DNA of 64,000 nucleotides from Galaxea fascicularis (GCA_948470475.1 OX419338.1:24384713-24448712), one strand, 5' to 3'; shown: positions 10,381 through 22,173, counted from the first letter of the stretch. Translations and numbers: made by a program. The notes: generated by a model from the letters alone, not told the origin.

Positions 10381-11345
10381 TTACATTACGTTAAGGCTAG
10401 CTAATGCTTTGTAAAAGTAATCAAGGTTCGAAGTTCGAACAAAGTCCGGCAGAGAGTTGCATTGTTTAGCGGAATGATAAGAAAAAGAGCGAAGGTCATA
10501 CGTAGTAGTTTTAGGTACAGGGAGTGTGAGAATGTAGTTACCACGTATATTATAGGAGATAGAACGGAAAGTAAACATATTCCTCACACTTAGTTAAAAA
10601 TAAACTTTTGCAGAGTAAAATTAACATATTGTGTATACGTGTATAGAGAAACACAGTTGACTTTGTTCAATAAGTTATTATATGTTTGTTGTGTATAAAA
10701 GAAGACGTTTCGCCTCAAGGATATCAGGCTTTAATCACCAAAACTCTTACTTACACGAACATGGCGGCCAACTGCGGCCACGAGAGATTGTTGGCTCATA
10801 TATAATAAAGTAAAAGCATACTACATGTACAACACAACGAATTACAATGTAACACGGTACGTCACGCAACACCCGCAATGTTTCAATTGGCTCTAGTTTC
10901 TAGTTTTCACAATGTCATTTACACCACATTGTTGATTCAAAATCATCTAGAATGAATCTAAGAATCTTTTTATTAAGAGCTTCTATTTTCTCTGTATTTC
11001 GCGCACCACAGAAATTCCACACCGATGAACAATAATGAAAGTGCGGTAGAATAAAAGCCTTACACAGTTTAACCAAAGTGGCTTTGGAGATCAGTTTTCT
11101 AAATCTCCGCATGACATTTAACTGATTATTGACCTTTTTGCAAACCGGAGATAAGTGTTTGTCGCCAATGTTCATACCAAATATGTCGATTGACTCTTTT
11201 ACTGGAAAGCAGAAAGTATCAGTACTCCATGTCACCAAGGATCAAGGGCTGATGTTTAGTTTCGTTGACAATCATACATATTTCCCTTTGATTTCTTTCA
11301 CGAAATCAATCATCTGTCCTGTGGGAAATATTAGCCTCGAATATT
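10381..11345 (-). mobile_element. LINE 3' fragment, interrupted
   Basis: Minus-strand frames at 11238-10915 (FRKLISKATLVKLCKAFILP, HFHYCSSVWNFCG) and 10587-10381 (YDLRSFSYHSAKQCNSLPDF) are consecutive C-terminal segments of one LINE. About 330 unrelated bases (10588-10914) separate them and may be an insertion. There are stop codons upstream of 11238. It is a relic, not the same copy as 9746-10170. Confidence 0.75.
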
Positions 11346-11908
11346 AAATTTCAAAATATTTAGCGGAGCTCCGGGAGCCGAAGGCGCGCGCGCAGAGCAC
11401 CATGGGAAATATGGCGACCCATCGATGCCAGGAATTTTTTTAATGATGTCACCATACGACGGTCCGCACGTCTTTTCGTCTATGCAAGCCAAATGTGAAA
11501 TGCCATACTCGATGTGCGGGCAACCTGCGTTCTTCGGTGAGAAAACAGAATAAAAAGCTGAAGGCGACAAGAGAATGAACTAACGATCGGTGGCGGTGTT
11601 GTTTTCCGAAAGCCTTTTGAACTTTTATTGAAGGCAGAATCTTAGAATACAGGAAAAAAAGCCGATTGAGTACATGTCCAAAATCTGACCGAAACTTGTC
11701 ACAAAGCTGTCAAGGAAATGCCACGCTTCACATCGAAAACATTTGAGATCTTCGTCCAAAGACTGTATGGAAACAACAGTCGCCGTCCAACTTGATTACT
11801 TTTTTTTGCCAGTCTGTTGTCAGTAAAAGAAAATTTGTTTATTTTTCGTCTGGAAGCCTGTATTAAGCCGGATTGTTTGGTTTCATGAGAGCTCTGTCAT
11901 TTTTAACA
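11346..11908. other. No gene seen
   Basis: A GC-rich patch with GGCGCGCGCGC near 11385 is followed by unremarkable sequence. No domain, exon or terminal repeat was recognised. Confidence 0.4.
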
Positions 11909-11910
11909 TA

Positions 11911-12079
11911 CAGTGGAACCCCGTTAATAAGACCACCGTCGGGCCATGAAAATTGGTCGTATTAACGGGGTTGTCTGATTAACGGGGCTTTCAAAATAAG
12001 AAAATAAGTGGACTTATGCAGTTCGGGCTACAAAAAAGTGGTCGCATTAACGGGGTGGTCGTATGGCGGGGTTCCACTG
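11911..12079. mobile_element. TA-flanked MITE with CAGTGGAACC ends
   Basis: The left end CAGTGGAACCCCGTTAATA and the right end GGCGGGGTTCCACTG are inverted copies. TA stands on both sides. End sequence and TA duplication are as in pogo/Tigger-type Tc1-mariner elements. The 169-base interior repeats ATTAACGGGG motifs and is non-coding. Confidence 0.82.
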
Positions 12080-12269
12080 TAGTAAGGACTGATTGGGTTT
12101 TGAACTGTGACTCATGATTTTTCATGAGATGAGTACCAGGACTCACTACTAGCAAATTGTAACAAAATGACTGTCCGAACAGCGTTTCCTGTGGTGGTCG
12201 CACTATTGATTGACCTCGTCGAGACAGCCAGGGAATCAAGGATAGTGATTAGCGTATTACAGGGGGGAA

Positions 12270-12876
12270 CGATCCAATGGTTTGGAACGAGGTGTTTGAG
12301 ATGGCGAAGTAGGTGGCGGCAGCGTGTGGCGTTGAGCCTAGAAAACCAAGAAAATGCGCAGTCCACCGAAATCAGCCCAATGTACCTGCTACTACACCAC
12401 ACTAATATTGGTGCAGAACCCTCTAATCAAGAGCTAAATGAGAGGTTCCTAGCACACCATGACCGGTTCCTGGGTCAAAACCTCAGCTTGGATCACTGAT
12501 CACTCAACAGAAAAACCCAGAACAAGGTTTAGGACGCATACTCCAAAGACTTAATAGACAGAGTGGCCTTTGACGGCGAGATTTTACTGAAGGTGGAAAG
12601 CAATGTGGGAGCTTGCTGGTAGAGAAAATTCAATGTATCTAGCGGACACTCAGCTGCACAAAGGGAGATATTTACCCCAGTGTCTCAGCAGTGCGGACCA
12701 TACTACTCACCATAGCAATCTCCAAGTCAACACCTAAGAGATCATTCAGCACCTACTTGCGATCTACCATGTCGACCGCACAGCTATCGTCCCTGGCTAT
12801 AATGCGTGCATACAAAGACTTCCTCACTCCGAGAGAGTCATCACAGACTTTGAAGACAAGAAGACCGGCATTTGAG
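12270..12876 (+). pseudogene. hAT transposase relic
   Basis: A degenerate plus-strand frame preserves WNEVFEMAK, a Cys/His-poor linker with PRKPRKCAVHRNQPNVPA, ELNERFLAHHDRFL, and near 12700-12830 KRSFSTYLRSTMSTAQLSSL. The last matches the hAT C-terminal dimerisation segment (normally TAERSFSTLRRLK). Several stops and frame changes make it non-functional. Confidence 0.72.
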
Positions 12877-13074
12877 TGATCAAGTTACTCGCTGGTGACT
12901 GGTTCGCTGTAACATAACTGTTATTTGACGACGTAGTTCAAGTTATGTATTTGCCAATCCTTAACACTACACCTAGAGTGTTTTGTAGTGAACGGATGAT
13001 CGTGTTGAGTTTCAAAATTTTCACAGATCGGGCTTAACAGGAAAAAATGTCAAGCTACGCCCATGGTTACCGTC

Positions 13075-13335
13075 GAGTGATTCGATTTTCAGTCAGGTAA
13101 TTGTACAGCTGACGGAAAACCTCTTTTTCGAAAGCCTTACTCACTACTGGTAAAACAGAAATGGGACGGTACTTCTCACAAAGTCGTCTATTGCCAGATT
13201 TAAATATTGGCGATACACGCGTGCGCACTTCCATTCGTCTATGTAAATGCCTGCCACAAGGGAGAGCTCAAAGAGGGTGCAATAATGCCCATAGATAACT
13301 AAAGAGGTTTGGCAGGGAGTTTATCTAAACCAGTT
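13075..13335 (-). mobile_element. LINE reverse-transcriptase fragment
   Basis: The minus-strand frame contains EKYRPISVLPVVSKAFEK and VFRQLYNYLTEN, the RT finger motif block of CR1/L2-type LINEs. It is short and truncated at both ends. Confidence 0.65.
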
Positions 13336-13648
13336 GCTTTAGACGTTTTTAGATTTCTTAGGGTAGAACTGCAACGCTATCAACAAGAACTCGTGAAAAC
13401 TGTAATTTCCTTTACACCAAGCAATACACTACTTTTCTTATTTTAAGTCATTATACTTGTATTACTATTTTCAGTTTGATAGCTTTAAAAAAGAATTAAA
13501 CTCTTTCAGTCGTAAACCGTTTTCCTTTTTGTGCACTCTAGTGGACTGACAGCTTGACCTGTGTTGAATGATGTTTTAACTTGCTGGCACTGTCTTGATG
13601 TACTAAACTACGCCTTAGCTTAAGTTAAAAAGGAGAAAAATAACTTAC

Positions 13649-13759
13649 CTCAGTTTCTTTGGCTCTCTGCAAACCATCTTTAGCTTGTTCGTACTGAGAC
13701 TTGGCCGTTGCTAATGCAACTCGGTGATTTTCTAACTCCCTCTGTCGATCGTTCAATAT
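13649..13759 (-). CDS. FHAD1: FHAD1 exon 17
   Basis: The exon is 111 bases, phase 0 to 0, with acceptor CTCAG and donor GTAAGT. The 37 residues begin ILNDRQRELENHRVALATAK and form a coiled coil. Confidence 0.88.
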
Positions 13760-14065
13760 CTGAGTAGAGACATCACGTGTGATCACAACGTCAAAGATTG
13801 AAGATTGACGTAGACAAAACTACGAAAGTGAACTATTGCGCCCGATAATTTTCGTCCTAATAGATCCACGTTACCCACGACCACTGTATTCAACTACCAG
13901 ACAACGTACCACAAGGTCGGAACTGTATTCACCGCCATTCTTATCGGTCGACAGAAATACTAAACCCAATATCACTGAAACACCGATGCCCTTATCATAT
14001 CTACACTATTTTCACCTGTTTTAGCTGTTACTTGATGTAAGTTTCATTCATATGACGTCGCTAAC

Positions 14066-14306
14066 CTGCTGTAGCTGCGTGAGGCTGCCATGTTGTGACT
14101 CCATTATTTTTCTCTCTGCATCCACAGCAGCTTGTATTCGCTCCCTCTCCTTTTTTTTTAATTCTTGTACTATTACGTGCCGTTTATCCTCCTCTTCCGA
14201 TCTTACTGCAGCCACAGCCCTGGAAATATGTTTCTCCTCGTCTCTCTTCATATCTTCTTGTAATTTTAACAAAACGTTTTGATGAGTCTCTTCCATTTCT
14301 GCAATC
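14066..14306 (-). CDS. FHAD1: FHAD1 exon 16
   Basis: The exon is 241 bases. Its first base completes an AA|G lysine codon begun in exon 15, and it ends in phase 0 before GTTAGC. It encodes 80 full residues from IAEMEETHQNVLLKLQEDMK to a glutamine-rich end, highly charged coiled coil. The phase match with exon 15 supports both borders. Confidence 0.9.
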
Positions 14307-14455
14307 CTATAACATGAGTGACATGCATTCCGTGTTAATGTCAAGTGGAAGTCCTTTAATAACGCGTCTGCCAATTTAATATAATCCAATTTTCATCAAC
14401 TTCGGAGTCTCACACTAACTATTAACTAAGGAAAAACAAACATTTTCGGGGTGTT

Positions 14456-15402
14456 AACCGACGTTTCGGCAATGCTGCCTTCTTCAGGGTACAAGACTAA
14501 ATACCGTTAATGATGACGCTGACTTCGACATCGAGGCAGCAAGAATGGAGACCTTTTTTGCAGAACGTGCATATCCGAATGACCTCGTTAGAAGGGGAAG
14601 GGAACGAGCATCGACTAAATCAAGGGCTGAACTTTTGAAGAGTGACACTGCAAACAACATCGCTAATGATAGAGTATCTTTTGTCACCACCTTCCACCCC
14701 AGTAACCTTGACGCCGAGAAAATCATCTCAACGAATTTCCGGATCCTTCGAGAGGATAGCACGGCAAGCAATATCTTCAACAAACCACCACTGAAGGCTT
14801 TCAGGCGTGCGAAGAGTGTGAAGGATCTGCTAATCAGAAGCAGCCTACCTTGAAACCTTCCGCACCAATCACCAGGTATTTTCCCTTGTAACAGATCCTT
14901 TGCCGTACATGTGCCCAGGTTAATTCATCATCCTCAATTTCAACACCTAAAGGGCATGTTAACATCACGGGACATTTTTCCTGCATCACAGAACACGTGG
15001 TTTATTGCCTGTCGTGCACCAAATGTTCATCGACAGTGTACATTGGGGAGACTGGACGCAGGTTGTGGGACCACTTTCGAGAATACCGCAGGGATGTCAT
15101 CAACGGGACGAATGACCTTCCTGTAACTGCCCATTTCAACCAAACAAATCATACACTGGAGGACATGAAGGTTGCTGTATTGAAAGCAGTGCCAGCCAAC
15201 CAGGAATACCGTAAGAAGCAGATGAGATTGATATTTAAATATGGGACTGTGGGTCCTAAAATTAACCAAGACTTAAGTTTCACGTGAATCACTCTCTTTT
15301 TACTTCATGTGGCACGCGCGCGAGTGTGTAATCAAACACGTAAGCTAAGGTATTTAGTCTAGAACCCTGAAGAATGCGGCATTGCCGAAACGTCGGTTAA
15401 GA
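14456..15402 (+). mobile_element. Penelope-like element fragment with GIY-YIG domain and inverted ends
   Basis: The plus-strand frame at 14545-14850 carries the post-RT linker (FVTTFHPSNLD, RRAKSVKDLLIRSSLP). At 14980-15287 follows a GIY-YIG endonuclease module (VVYCLSCTKCSSTVYIGETG, then GRRLWDHFREYRR). The frames are shifted relative to each other near 14860-14980. The RT palm is absent. The outer ends are inverted copies of CTGAAGAA-TGCCGAAACGTCGGT (14458-14493 on minus, 15366-15399 on plus), a hammerhead-like core discussed in the findings. It lies in the intron between FHAD1 exons 15 and 16. Confidence 0.85.
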
Positions 15403-15466
15403 CCCCTAAAATGTTTAAGACAGCGTCGATTTACAATTTTCAAATTTACATTAAGAAAAAACTTAC

Positions 15467-15533
15467 TTTGCTTTCAGCTTCCGACATTCTTCTTTTTGTT
15501 CTCTTAACTGTCGACATATATTTTCAACGCTGA
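15467..15533 (-). CDS. FHAD1: FHAD1 exon 15
   Basis: The exon is 67 bases with acceptor CCTCAG and donor GTAAGT. It starts after one base of a split codon and ends with AA of a lysine codon completed by exon 16. Residues: SVENICRQLREQKEECRKLK and AK. Confidence 0.87.
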
Positions 15534-15891
15534 CTGAGGTCTCTGAAGTGCAAAGAAAATTCAACTGACTTATGTTATAACTAGGACAAGACGACTGGTG
15601 CTCACCGTGCTCTATCCAGTTAACATAAGGTCGACTTACTATGAAACCGCTAAGTTTAAAATTGAGAAGTGATTCTAAAACAACTGAGATCAAACGAAAA
15701 CTTACTACAGGTGATGAAAAGAAACAAAGAGTCTACTGCAGTAATCTGTAACCTATTTGGCACAACCATGGGCGCACTTGCTCATCAAGCCTCAGCCACT
15801 GCCTAATTGTCTGAGTTTATGTTGCAACTCACTTCATTCATGCTGATTATAAACTGAAGTAGTTTTCCACTTAACCCGTTACTCGCAAAGT

Positions 15892-15894
<3 letters not shown>

Positions 15895-15932
<38 letters not shown>
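15895..15932. repeat. (TA)19 microsatellite
   Basis: An uninterrupted TA run directly abuts the inverted-repeat element that starts at 15933. Confidence 0.95.
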
Positions 15933-15936
<4 letters not shown>

Positions 15937-16333
15937 GTAAAATCCAACTAGTGGTCTATTATCAATGCTGCGTTCTGATTGGTTGAGCTACTAGTAGGCT
16001 ATTTGTTATAGTGCAATAGTAGCGAAAAGCGCCGGCTTTGAAAACCAAAACAATAACGGCTGAATTGCGTTTTGCTGAAGTTTCGGACGAGTATTTGAGC
16101 TCATTATTACATAAATCTACACCAAAATCTACAAAGAAGTCAACTAAATATGGAATGAAGATATTTAACGGTAGGAATGCACAAAATAAATTTGAACTGT
16201 TGACAAATGTTACCGTAAATTTGACTCCTTTTGCAACTACTATTTCTATCATCTTTGTTTTCGCGGCAAATAAGAATTAAAGTCTAGCTTTAACGAGCGA
16301 AAGATGTTTTGTCTCGATATTTTTTTGACCAAC

Positions 16334-16351
<18 letters not shown>
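15933..16351. mobile_element. MITE with 20-base inverted ends
   Basis: TTTAGTAAAATCCAACTAGT at the left is repeated inverted at 16332-16351. The interior of about 380 bases has no conserved coding sequence. The left end lies in a TA run, so a TA or TTTA-type target cannot be resolved. Confidence 0.8.
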
Positions 16352-16364
<13 letters not shown>

Positions 16365-16433
16365 GAGCCCGAATGGCCTCTGAGTCAATAGCCCATTCGG
16401 CCTTCGGCCTCATGGGCTCGAGGAATAATTGTT
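16351..16433. repeat. Perfect 20-base hairpin element
   Basis: AACAATTATTCCTCGAGCCC is repeated exactly inverted at 16414-16433. The loop holds a second small palindrome, GGCCTTCGGCC. It abuts the preceding MITE and may be part of a compound repeat family. Confidence 0.8.
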
Positions 16434-16592
16434 AAATAGTCACTGCCAGGAGTATCGCAAATGGATTCACTGTCCACGTTGAGAGGAAATTGTGAAAGAA
16501 AGTTAAGGGGAAACCCATAGCTGATGAATCACTTAATGTAACATTTTCCCGTGGTACTCCCTAAGGGGCAGTTTTTCTATGTGATACCGCTT

Positions 16593-16593
16593 A

Positions 16594-16620
<27 letters not shown>
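16593..16620. repeat. (AC)n microsatellite
   Basis: A run of 14 AC units. Confidence 0.95.
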
Positions 16621-16624
<4 letters not shown>

Positions 16625-16739
16625 ATACAATACAACAGGTACTCTCCTCTGACTTGTACTTTGACCCACGCTTTTAACAACCCTAAGGGGACTCCGCAAG
16701 AAAGTGACGTAATCCCATGACACCGAGGGGGGCACTAAC

Positions 16740-19700
16740 CATGTGCTCCCAACATTCTCTGCAGATTTTTCCGCTGTGCCTCGATCCGTCTGCAGGTAAG
16801 TAATATTTTCCCGCTTTCAATCGTTCGTTTTTCACCTGTTTCCCTCTCTACACCGTACAAATCCCTTCGAGGACTCTTTTGTGCGGATTTCCGTATCATT
16901 TCCGATTTTTGTATCATTGTTTTCTTGATGCCTTCGCATAACGAACGCAAGTTACGGTCGACTTCTCGTTCCCGCGCTGACGACTCGCCATCTCCAAAGC
17001 GCCGTCCTTCATACAACGAAAGCGCGTACAAAAACGTTGCCTCGATGTTGGAGTCCATTTTTAGCTCTATTCAAAACCTGCAGAAGGATGTCTTTCGTTG
17101 TAACGACCACATGAGCCTCTTCGAATCTCGACTTGAACAAAATGAGCGAGAATTGTCAACAGATACCGCAGTCAACTATGGCGCCATTTCGCTCTTGGAT
17201 TCTGAGGATCTCTCAAATGAAGCTGTATGCGAGGAGCAGGCTCAATCGCCACAAAATGTGATTTTTTTAAGCCACCAGTCAAGGCTATTAAGCCATCAAT
17301 TTCTGCAGTGCCAGATACGCTGGTAACTGCTGGTTCGAAAGATAACACCGATATTACATCTGCCTGTTACGAGCCTGATGCATGTTCCACATCCTGCAAA
17401 ACGCTGCAAGGATTTCTCCGCCTTCTTGGAAAAGAACTTCAGAAAGAAGTTTTCGTACGACCAGGATATATGAGAAGCCAGCAGTGTTCCTGCTGTTGGT
17501 GCATTAGCTTCTCCTTCTCTGGATACTAATATCATCAACCAGATTTCTAATTTTCTAACCAATATGCCAAAGAGCGTGACAAGGAACCAGCATCTGTTCA
17601 GCGTGCTTTGCTTAATGCCACTGGCACGTTGCCTGAATGATACGCTTGAATCAAACAAGTCTATTCCTCCTGAGGATCTAAAGTTAATGTTAGAGTTGGC
17701 GTCATAAGTGGGCTTAGTCTGTTGGTTCTCTTATCTGCTCCGAGAGGCTTTTCTCCGGGTACTCCGGTTTTCTCCTCTCCTCAAAAACCAACATGTGATT
17801 TCATTTGATTTGAGTTGATTTACAGTCTCCCCAATTAGCAGAGCACCTGTGCTCAGCTAATACGATTTGAGACTTAAATAAAGTCATTGTTATAATTATT
17901 ATTATTGTTGTTGTCAGCCTTAGGACGAAACAAGGTTCTAGCAGCCACTAATAAGACCAAAATCAGTTTAGGGGACCTACCCCTACCCAATGCCAAGAGG
18001 ATATTGTTTGGAAAGGACTTCCCTTCACTTTCCTCAAAGCAGGCAGACCTGTCTAGTAGCCTTTCTAAGAACCTGTCGTCCAATATAAGGCATTAGACAC
18101 CCCAGAGACCCACCTCTACTCAACGCTATGGGGCTAGATCCAACAACACACACTCCTTTGTCACTCCCACTACTATGTACTCTTTCCAAGCTCCCCATAA
18201 AAAAAATGCCTTTTTCGTCCTCATCAGACAGTGACACAAGATTAAACCTCTACCTAAACCGTTGCGAAGAAATCACCTCGGATCCAGGTGTTTTAAATAT
18301 TGTCATGGGTTTTCAGTTCCGGTTCATTCTTCACCACCGATTACAAAAGTAACTCATCTAGAGTCTGATCTGATCAGTACAGAAGTAGAGGACCTTTTGA
18401 GGAAGGGGGCTAATCAGGAGGTCCAGCCCTCCGACCACGGTTTTTTCCAGTCGGTTATTCCTTGTCCACAAATAAGAAGGCACATACAGACCTGTGATAG
18501 ATTTGAGTTGCTTAAACCGATTTGTTCGCAATTCTCATTTCCAAATGGAAGGTCTTCATTGTTTGAAAACACTGCCGTGAGAAGGGGACTTCATGACGAG
18601 TATTGACGCATACTTTTCAGTCGCAGTTCACGAGTCCTCTCAACGTTTTCTTAATTTCATTTGGGGTTCCAAACTTGCTTTCCTAGGCTTACCTTTTGGC
18701 CTAAGTGCAGCCCCTCGACTTTTCACCAAGCTGCCTGTAGCGGTCTTTTTAGGAAAACATTTCTTCTCCTTGCATCATCCAGGGGGGAAGCCTTGCATCT
18801 CTCCCAAGTGACCCCAAAACTGTTGCAGTCACTAAGCTTTCAGGTGAATTGAAAGAAATCAACACTGACTCCTACTCGAAGATCACCTATCTAGGTTTTC
18901 TCATAGATTCTCGAAGTATGACATTTCATCTCCCAGAGATGAAGTGCACAAAGTTCTTGCAGCTTGCGAAAGTGCCCTCTGTCAACCTGGAATGACTGCT
19001 CGACAGCTAGCCAGCCTGTTAGGCACTCTGGAGTCTTGTTGCCTTGTTATTTGGTCAACTCTTCTAGCATTTCAGGGCTCTTCTGATACAAACTTTGACG
19101 GACCACCAATTCGACTATGAGTAACCCGATTATTCTCAATTCCCCAAGTCGGGCAGAGCTGTTCTGGTGGATAACTAGGTTACACTCAGCCAATGGCAGC
19201 CCCATAACTCCCCCAGCTCCCAACTAAGCAATTCTATCAGATGCGTCAAAGGTCGGTTGGCGTGCCTCCTGCCAAGGCAGAACCACCAAAGGAAAGTGGT
19301 CAAGTCAGGAGTTGACGCGACACATCAACCAACCAGAACTGAAAGCAGCATTTCTAGCTGTGCACACCTTTGTAAAGGACCAGTCTCACAAGGTCATTTG
19401 GCGGAGGATGGACAAACTACGACGGTAGCGTATGTGAATAATATGGGAGGTACCGACTCGGTCCCTCTGATGTCTCTAGCTCTAGAGATGGGGACTTGGT
19501 GTCTTCATCGGGCTATCCTAATTTAAGCCCAGCACGTTCCTGAAAAGGGAAAATACTACAGCAGATACAGAATCTTGTGTTTTCCTCAACTCCAGCCACT
19601 GGTGTCTAGACCCAAAAAACCTGGCAGCTTTTCTTACAAACTGCAATTCCGACCTCTTTTCCAGTCGGCTCACTGTTCAGCCTCCGCAGTACATAACTTG

Positions 19701-20140
19701 GAGACCAGACCCTACTGGAAACCTCTCAGAGGTAACGCATTTCCTCCCTTCAATCTCATTCCAATGGTTCTGAACAAGGTTGTTCGAGACAGGACAGATC
19801 CAGTGCTTGAAGCCCCAGATTCATCCGATTAAGACAGGGAACATCCAACATTCAATGTACCCACGTCTCCATCTAACCGTGCATCACATCCCCAGAACAG
19901 GTTACCGAAGTACTCTTATCAGCCACTCGGTCCACCACTCGCAAAGCTTATCAACCAGCCTGGTCCCAGCGGCATAGCTGCTGTACTCAAAGGAAAGTTG
20001 GTCCTGTTTCAGCCCCACTTCCTAAAATCTTCGAATTCCTAGCCAATGCTTATTCAGATGGTTTGGAACATCGCACCATTAATGTGCCGCATTCAGCTCT
20101 TTCCTCATCTCACCCAAAAATTGATGGTTTCCAGATGTAA
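16740..20140 (+). mobile_element. DIRS-like retroelement relic
   Basis: The order on the plus strand fits a DIRS-type element. A gag-like frame lies at 16925-17326 (coiled-coil segment SIFSSIQNLQKDVFRCNDHM). A pre-RT linker follows at 17905-18090 (SLGDLPLPNAKRILFGKDFP). RT runs from 18360 (EVEDLLRKGANQEV, then SIDAYFSVAVHESSQRFLNF and LGLPFGLSAAPRLFTKL). RNase H lies at about 18850-19530 (YVNNMGG). The core-binding part of a tyrosine recombinase ends near 20140 (ALSSSHPKIDGF). Many stops and frame shifts; the recombinase catalytic half is missing. It occupies the FHAD1 intron 14-15. Confidence 0.8.
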
Positions 20141-21326
20141 GCTTATGTCTGTTATGTACATATTAAATATCACACGTTGTCAAATCAGGTTTGAATACAA
20201 TAGAAATTCGACCTGAAAGCTGAAAAATACTCACGCAACCTTTTATCTGATCGCTTCGAAACCAAACTATAAGAAAACTCACCTCTATTCCAAAGACAAC
20301 TTCGAAGAGATCGATGACACGAATAAGCCGGGATCTTCATTTGCCATCAAAGACTAATGGCAAATCATCGTTGATTTGTGCTGATTGGTTCCGAAGTGTT
20401 TTCTATTGTTACTTACTTACCTTCGGAAAACTCAGCCGATGACAATAGTGACTGCTGCGCAAGCGCGGTAGTCACAAACGCCCTAGGACAACACCAAAAA
20501 TACGCACTTTTGCATTTAAGTTTCCAATAAAAAAAATTCATCCTAGCGCCCAAAGTCAACATTTGCAGTAAAGTTCAGTTCCTCTACTTGATTCTCTTCC
20601 ACACTTTCCTGCTCACCCCTTTTGTAGGCAGAGCAGAAGCTATTTAACTAGTTATTCCCCCTCATCAGAAATTTTCCTCTTCACAACCGAAATGAATTCT
20701 GGGTAATTCCTTGATAGCAGCGACTTGAAAGTCGAGCCACCAAGTATTCAACTGATTGCATTATTTGCAAGTCAAACCAAAGTTGACATGCTAGGTCCTG
20801 GAAGCCATCCACAGAAAGGCCAGAAAGACAACCTCACTCGTCAACCGCCATGGCTCGCTGATTTAATTTCGGCGGCTCACTCGCTGTGAAATAGCTTTTC
20901 ACCTCTGTTTTCTTTCAGAGGATTGCCTCTACCCCAAACCCAGCTTAAGGATGCCAGGCTGGGGCTTCTGAAGTGGCAAATGGCCCGAAAAAAACACTTA
21001 TAAATCAAATACATACCAAGTTCCCACGCGACTGCTCGTTTGACAAACAAGCAACAGCTAGCGTGAAAAGCGTGGCAAGAAAGGTAGAGCCTTCGGTGTC
21101 ATAAATCAGCAAAAATAAGGAATGACGAGATCATGTCGATTATTTACACTCGAAAAATTGCAAAAACCGGCCAAAAACTTGTGATAGAAAAGTTAACAGA
21201 AAAATTAACGTTTCTCCTCGTTTGTGCGGTTTTCCCGCACTTGGCAGTTGTGAGTGAGTGCCACTTGCGCGTCCTCCTTAATACTTTTACGTCAATCCGA
21301 ATATTTGGCGAGATGACTGTACCAAC
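20141..21326. other. Intron, no gene seen
   Basis: No exon, domain or clear terminal repeat was recognised between the truncated DIRS relic and FHAD1 exon 14. Confidence 0.4.
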
Positions 21327-21417
21327 CGGAGTCGGAGTCCTCTGTAGCATTCTTCAAAGCTTCCTCAGCTTTCTGCTGCCATGCAACCTCATCGGACAGC
21401 ATTTTACACACAAAGTC
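21327..21417 (-). CDS. FHAD1: FHAD1 exon 14
   Basis: The exon begins in phase 0 (DFVCKMLSDEVAWQQKAEEA) after TTCCCAG. Ending before GTTGGT gives 91 bases and the one-base phase that exon 15 requires. A second GT four bases downstream (GTACAG, exon to 21323) would give phase 2, which does not join exon 15. I therefore prefer the first, although it is the weaker-looking donor. Confidence 0.8.
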
Positions 21418-21660
21418 CTGGGAAAAAAGTCTGATCTTAAAAATTGCACTGCAGTCGAATTCAGGTACTTTAAAGTCATTAATACTTCTTTCATTTGTGC
21501 ATTTTAGGCATTTGCTCATGTGTTATTTTGAGCAGGAAATTGAACTGAAATGTTCCTTAATCAGTAGTGCTTCATTGTGACTAAGTGTCTTGGTCTTAAA
21601 AAAATGATCCGAGGACACCGGCGGGAAGATATTACGTAAATTAACCACGGGAATTCATAA

Positions 21661-21812
21661 TAAGCCATATTCGTATTCTCGGTATTGAATGAGATCTAGC
21701 ATGAAGTGGAGGCTCTTGCGGGGGAATCTTTTCATATGTAAATGTATTCCCCCGCAAGAGCCTCCGCTTCATGATAAATCCAGTTAAATACCGAGAATAA
21801 GAATATGGCCTA
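21661..21812. mobile_element. Foldback element
   Basis: Two nested arm pairs are seen. The outer arms are CCATATTCGTATTCTCGGT with a near-inverted copy at about 21790-21808. The inner arms are 28 bases containing GGCTCTTGCGGGGGAAT, inverted at 21745-21772. The central loop is about 17 bases. Non-coding. Confidence 0.8.
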
Positions 21813-21909
21813 TTAGTTTACATCATTTTTTCAGGACACACGACCACATTACAAACAGCTGTAACTACAATTTCTTTTCATGCGTGCATGCGGCTTTGAC
21901 CAAACATAC

Positions 21910-22008
21910 CTTTATCCAAGACAGAGGATCGTGAGACGTAAGTTCCTTGACTTGAGTCAACTCCTCTTGCAGAGAACTACATGTTCGCCCTGACTTCCAC
22001 AACCGCTT
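21910..22008 (-). CDS. FHAD1: FHAD1 exon 13
   Basis: The exon is 99 bases, phase 0 to 0, with acceptor TTTGCAG and donor GTATGT. Residues KRLWKSGRTCSSLQEELTQV continue to SWIK. Exons 13 and 14 together resemble the vertebrate segment with a WLEEVEQLL-type motif. Confidence 0.87.
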
Positions 22009-22104
22009 CTGCAAAAAGAATGTGCTGGACACTGTAAGTGTTTCTCTTTGTATACAACCAATGTCAGTCAGAGTCAATACAAAGCAAAAATAGTAAAATC
22101 TCAC

Positions 22105-22173
22105 CAGCATGCCTTCTAAATGTTTGCAAAGTTCGCTGGTCGATTCTTTCTGATCCTTATCCTGAGCTTCTTT
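22105..22173 (-). CDS. FHAD1: FHAD1 exon 12
   Basis: The exon is 69 bases, phase 0 to 0, with acceptor TTTTAG and donor GTGAGA. It encodes KEAQDKDQKESTSELCKHLE and GML. Confidence 0.85.

Noticed and set aside
16735..17058. Minus-strand frame as an FHAD1 exon
   Set aside because: Charged composition is suggestive, but it is antisense to the DIRS gag-like frame, and exons 14 and 15 already join in phase.
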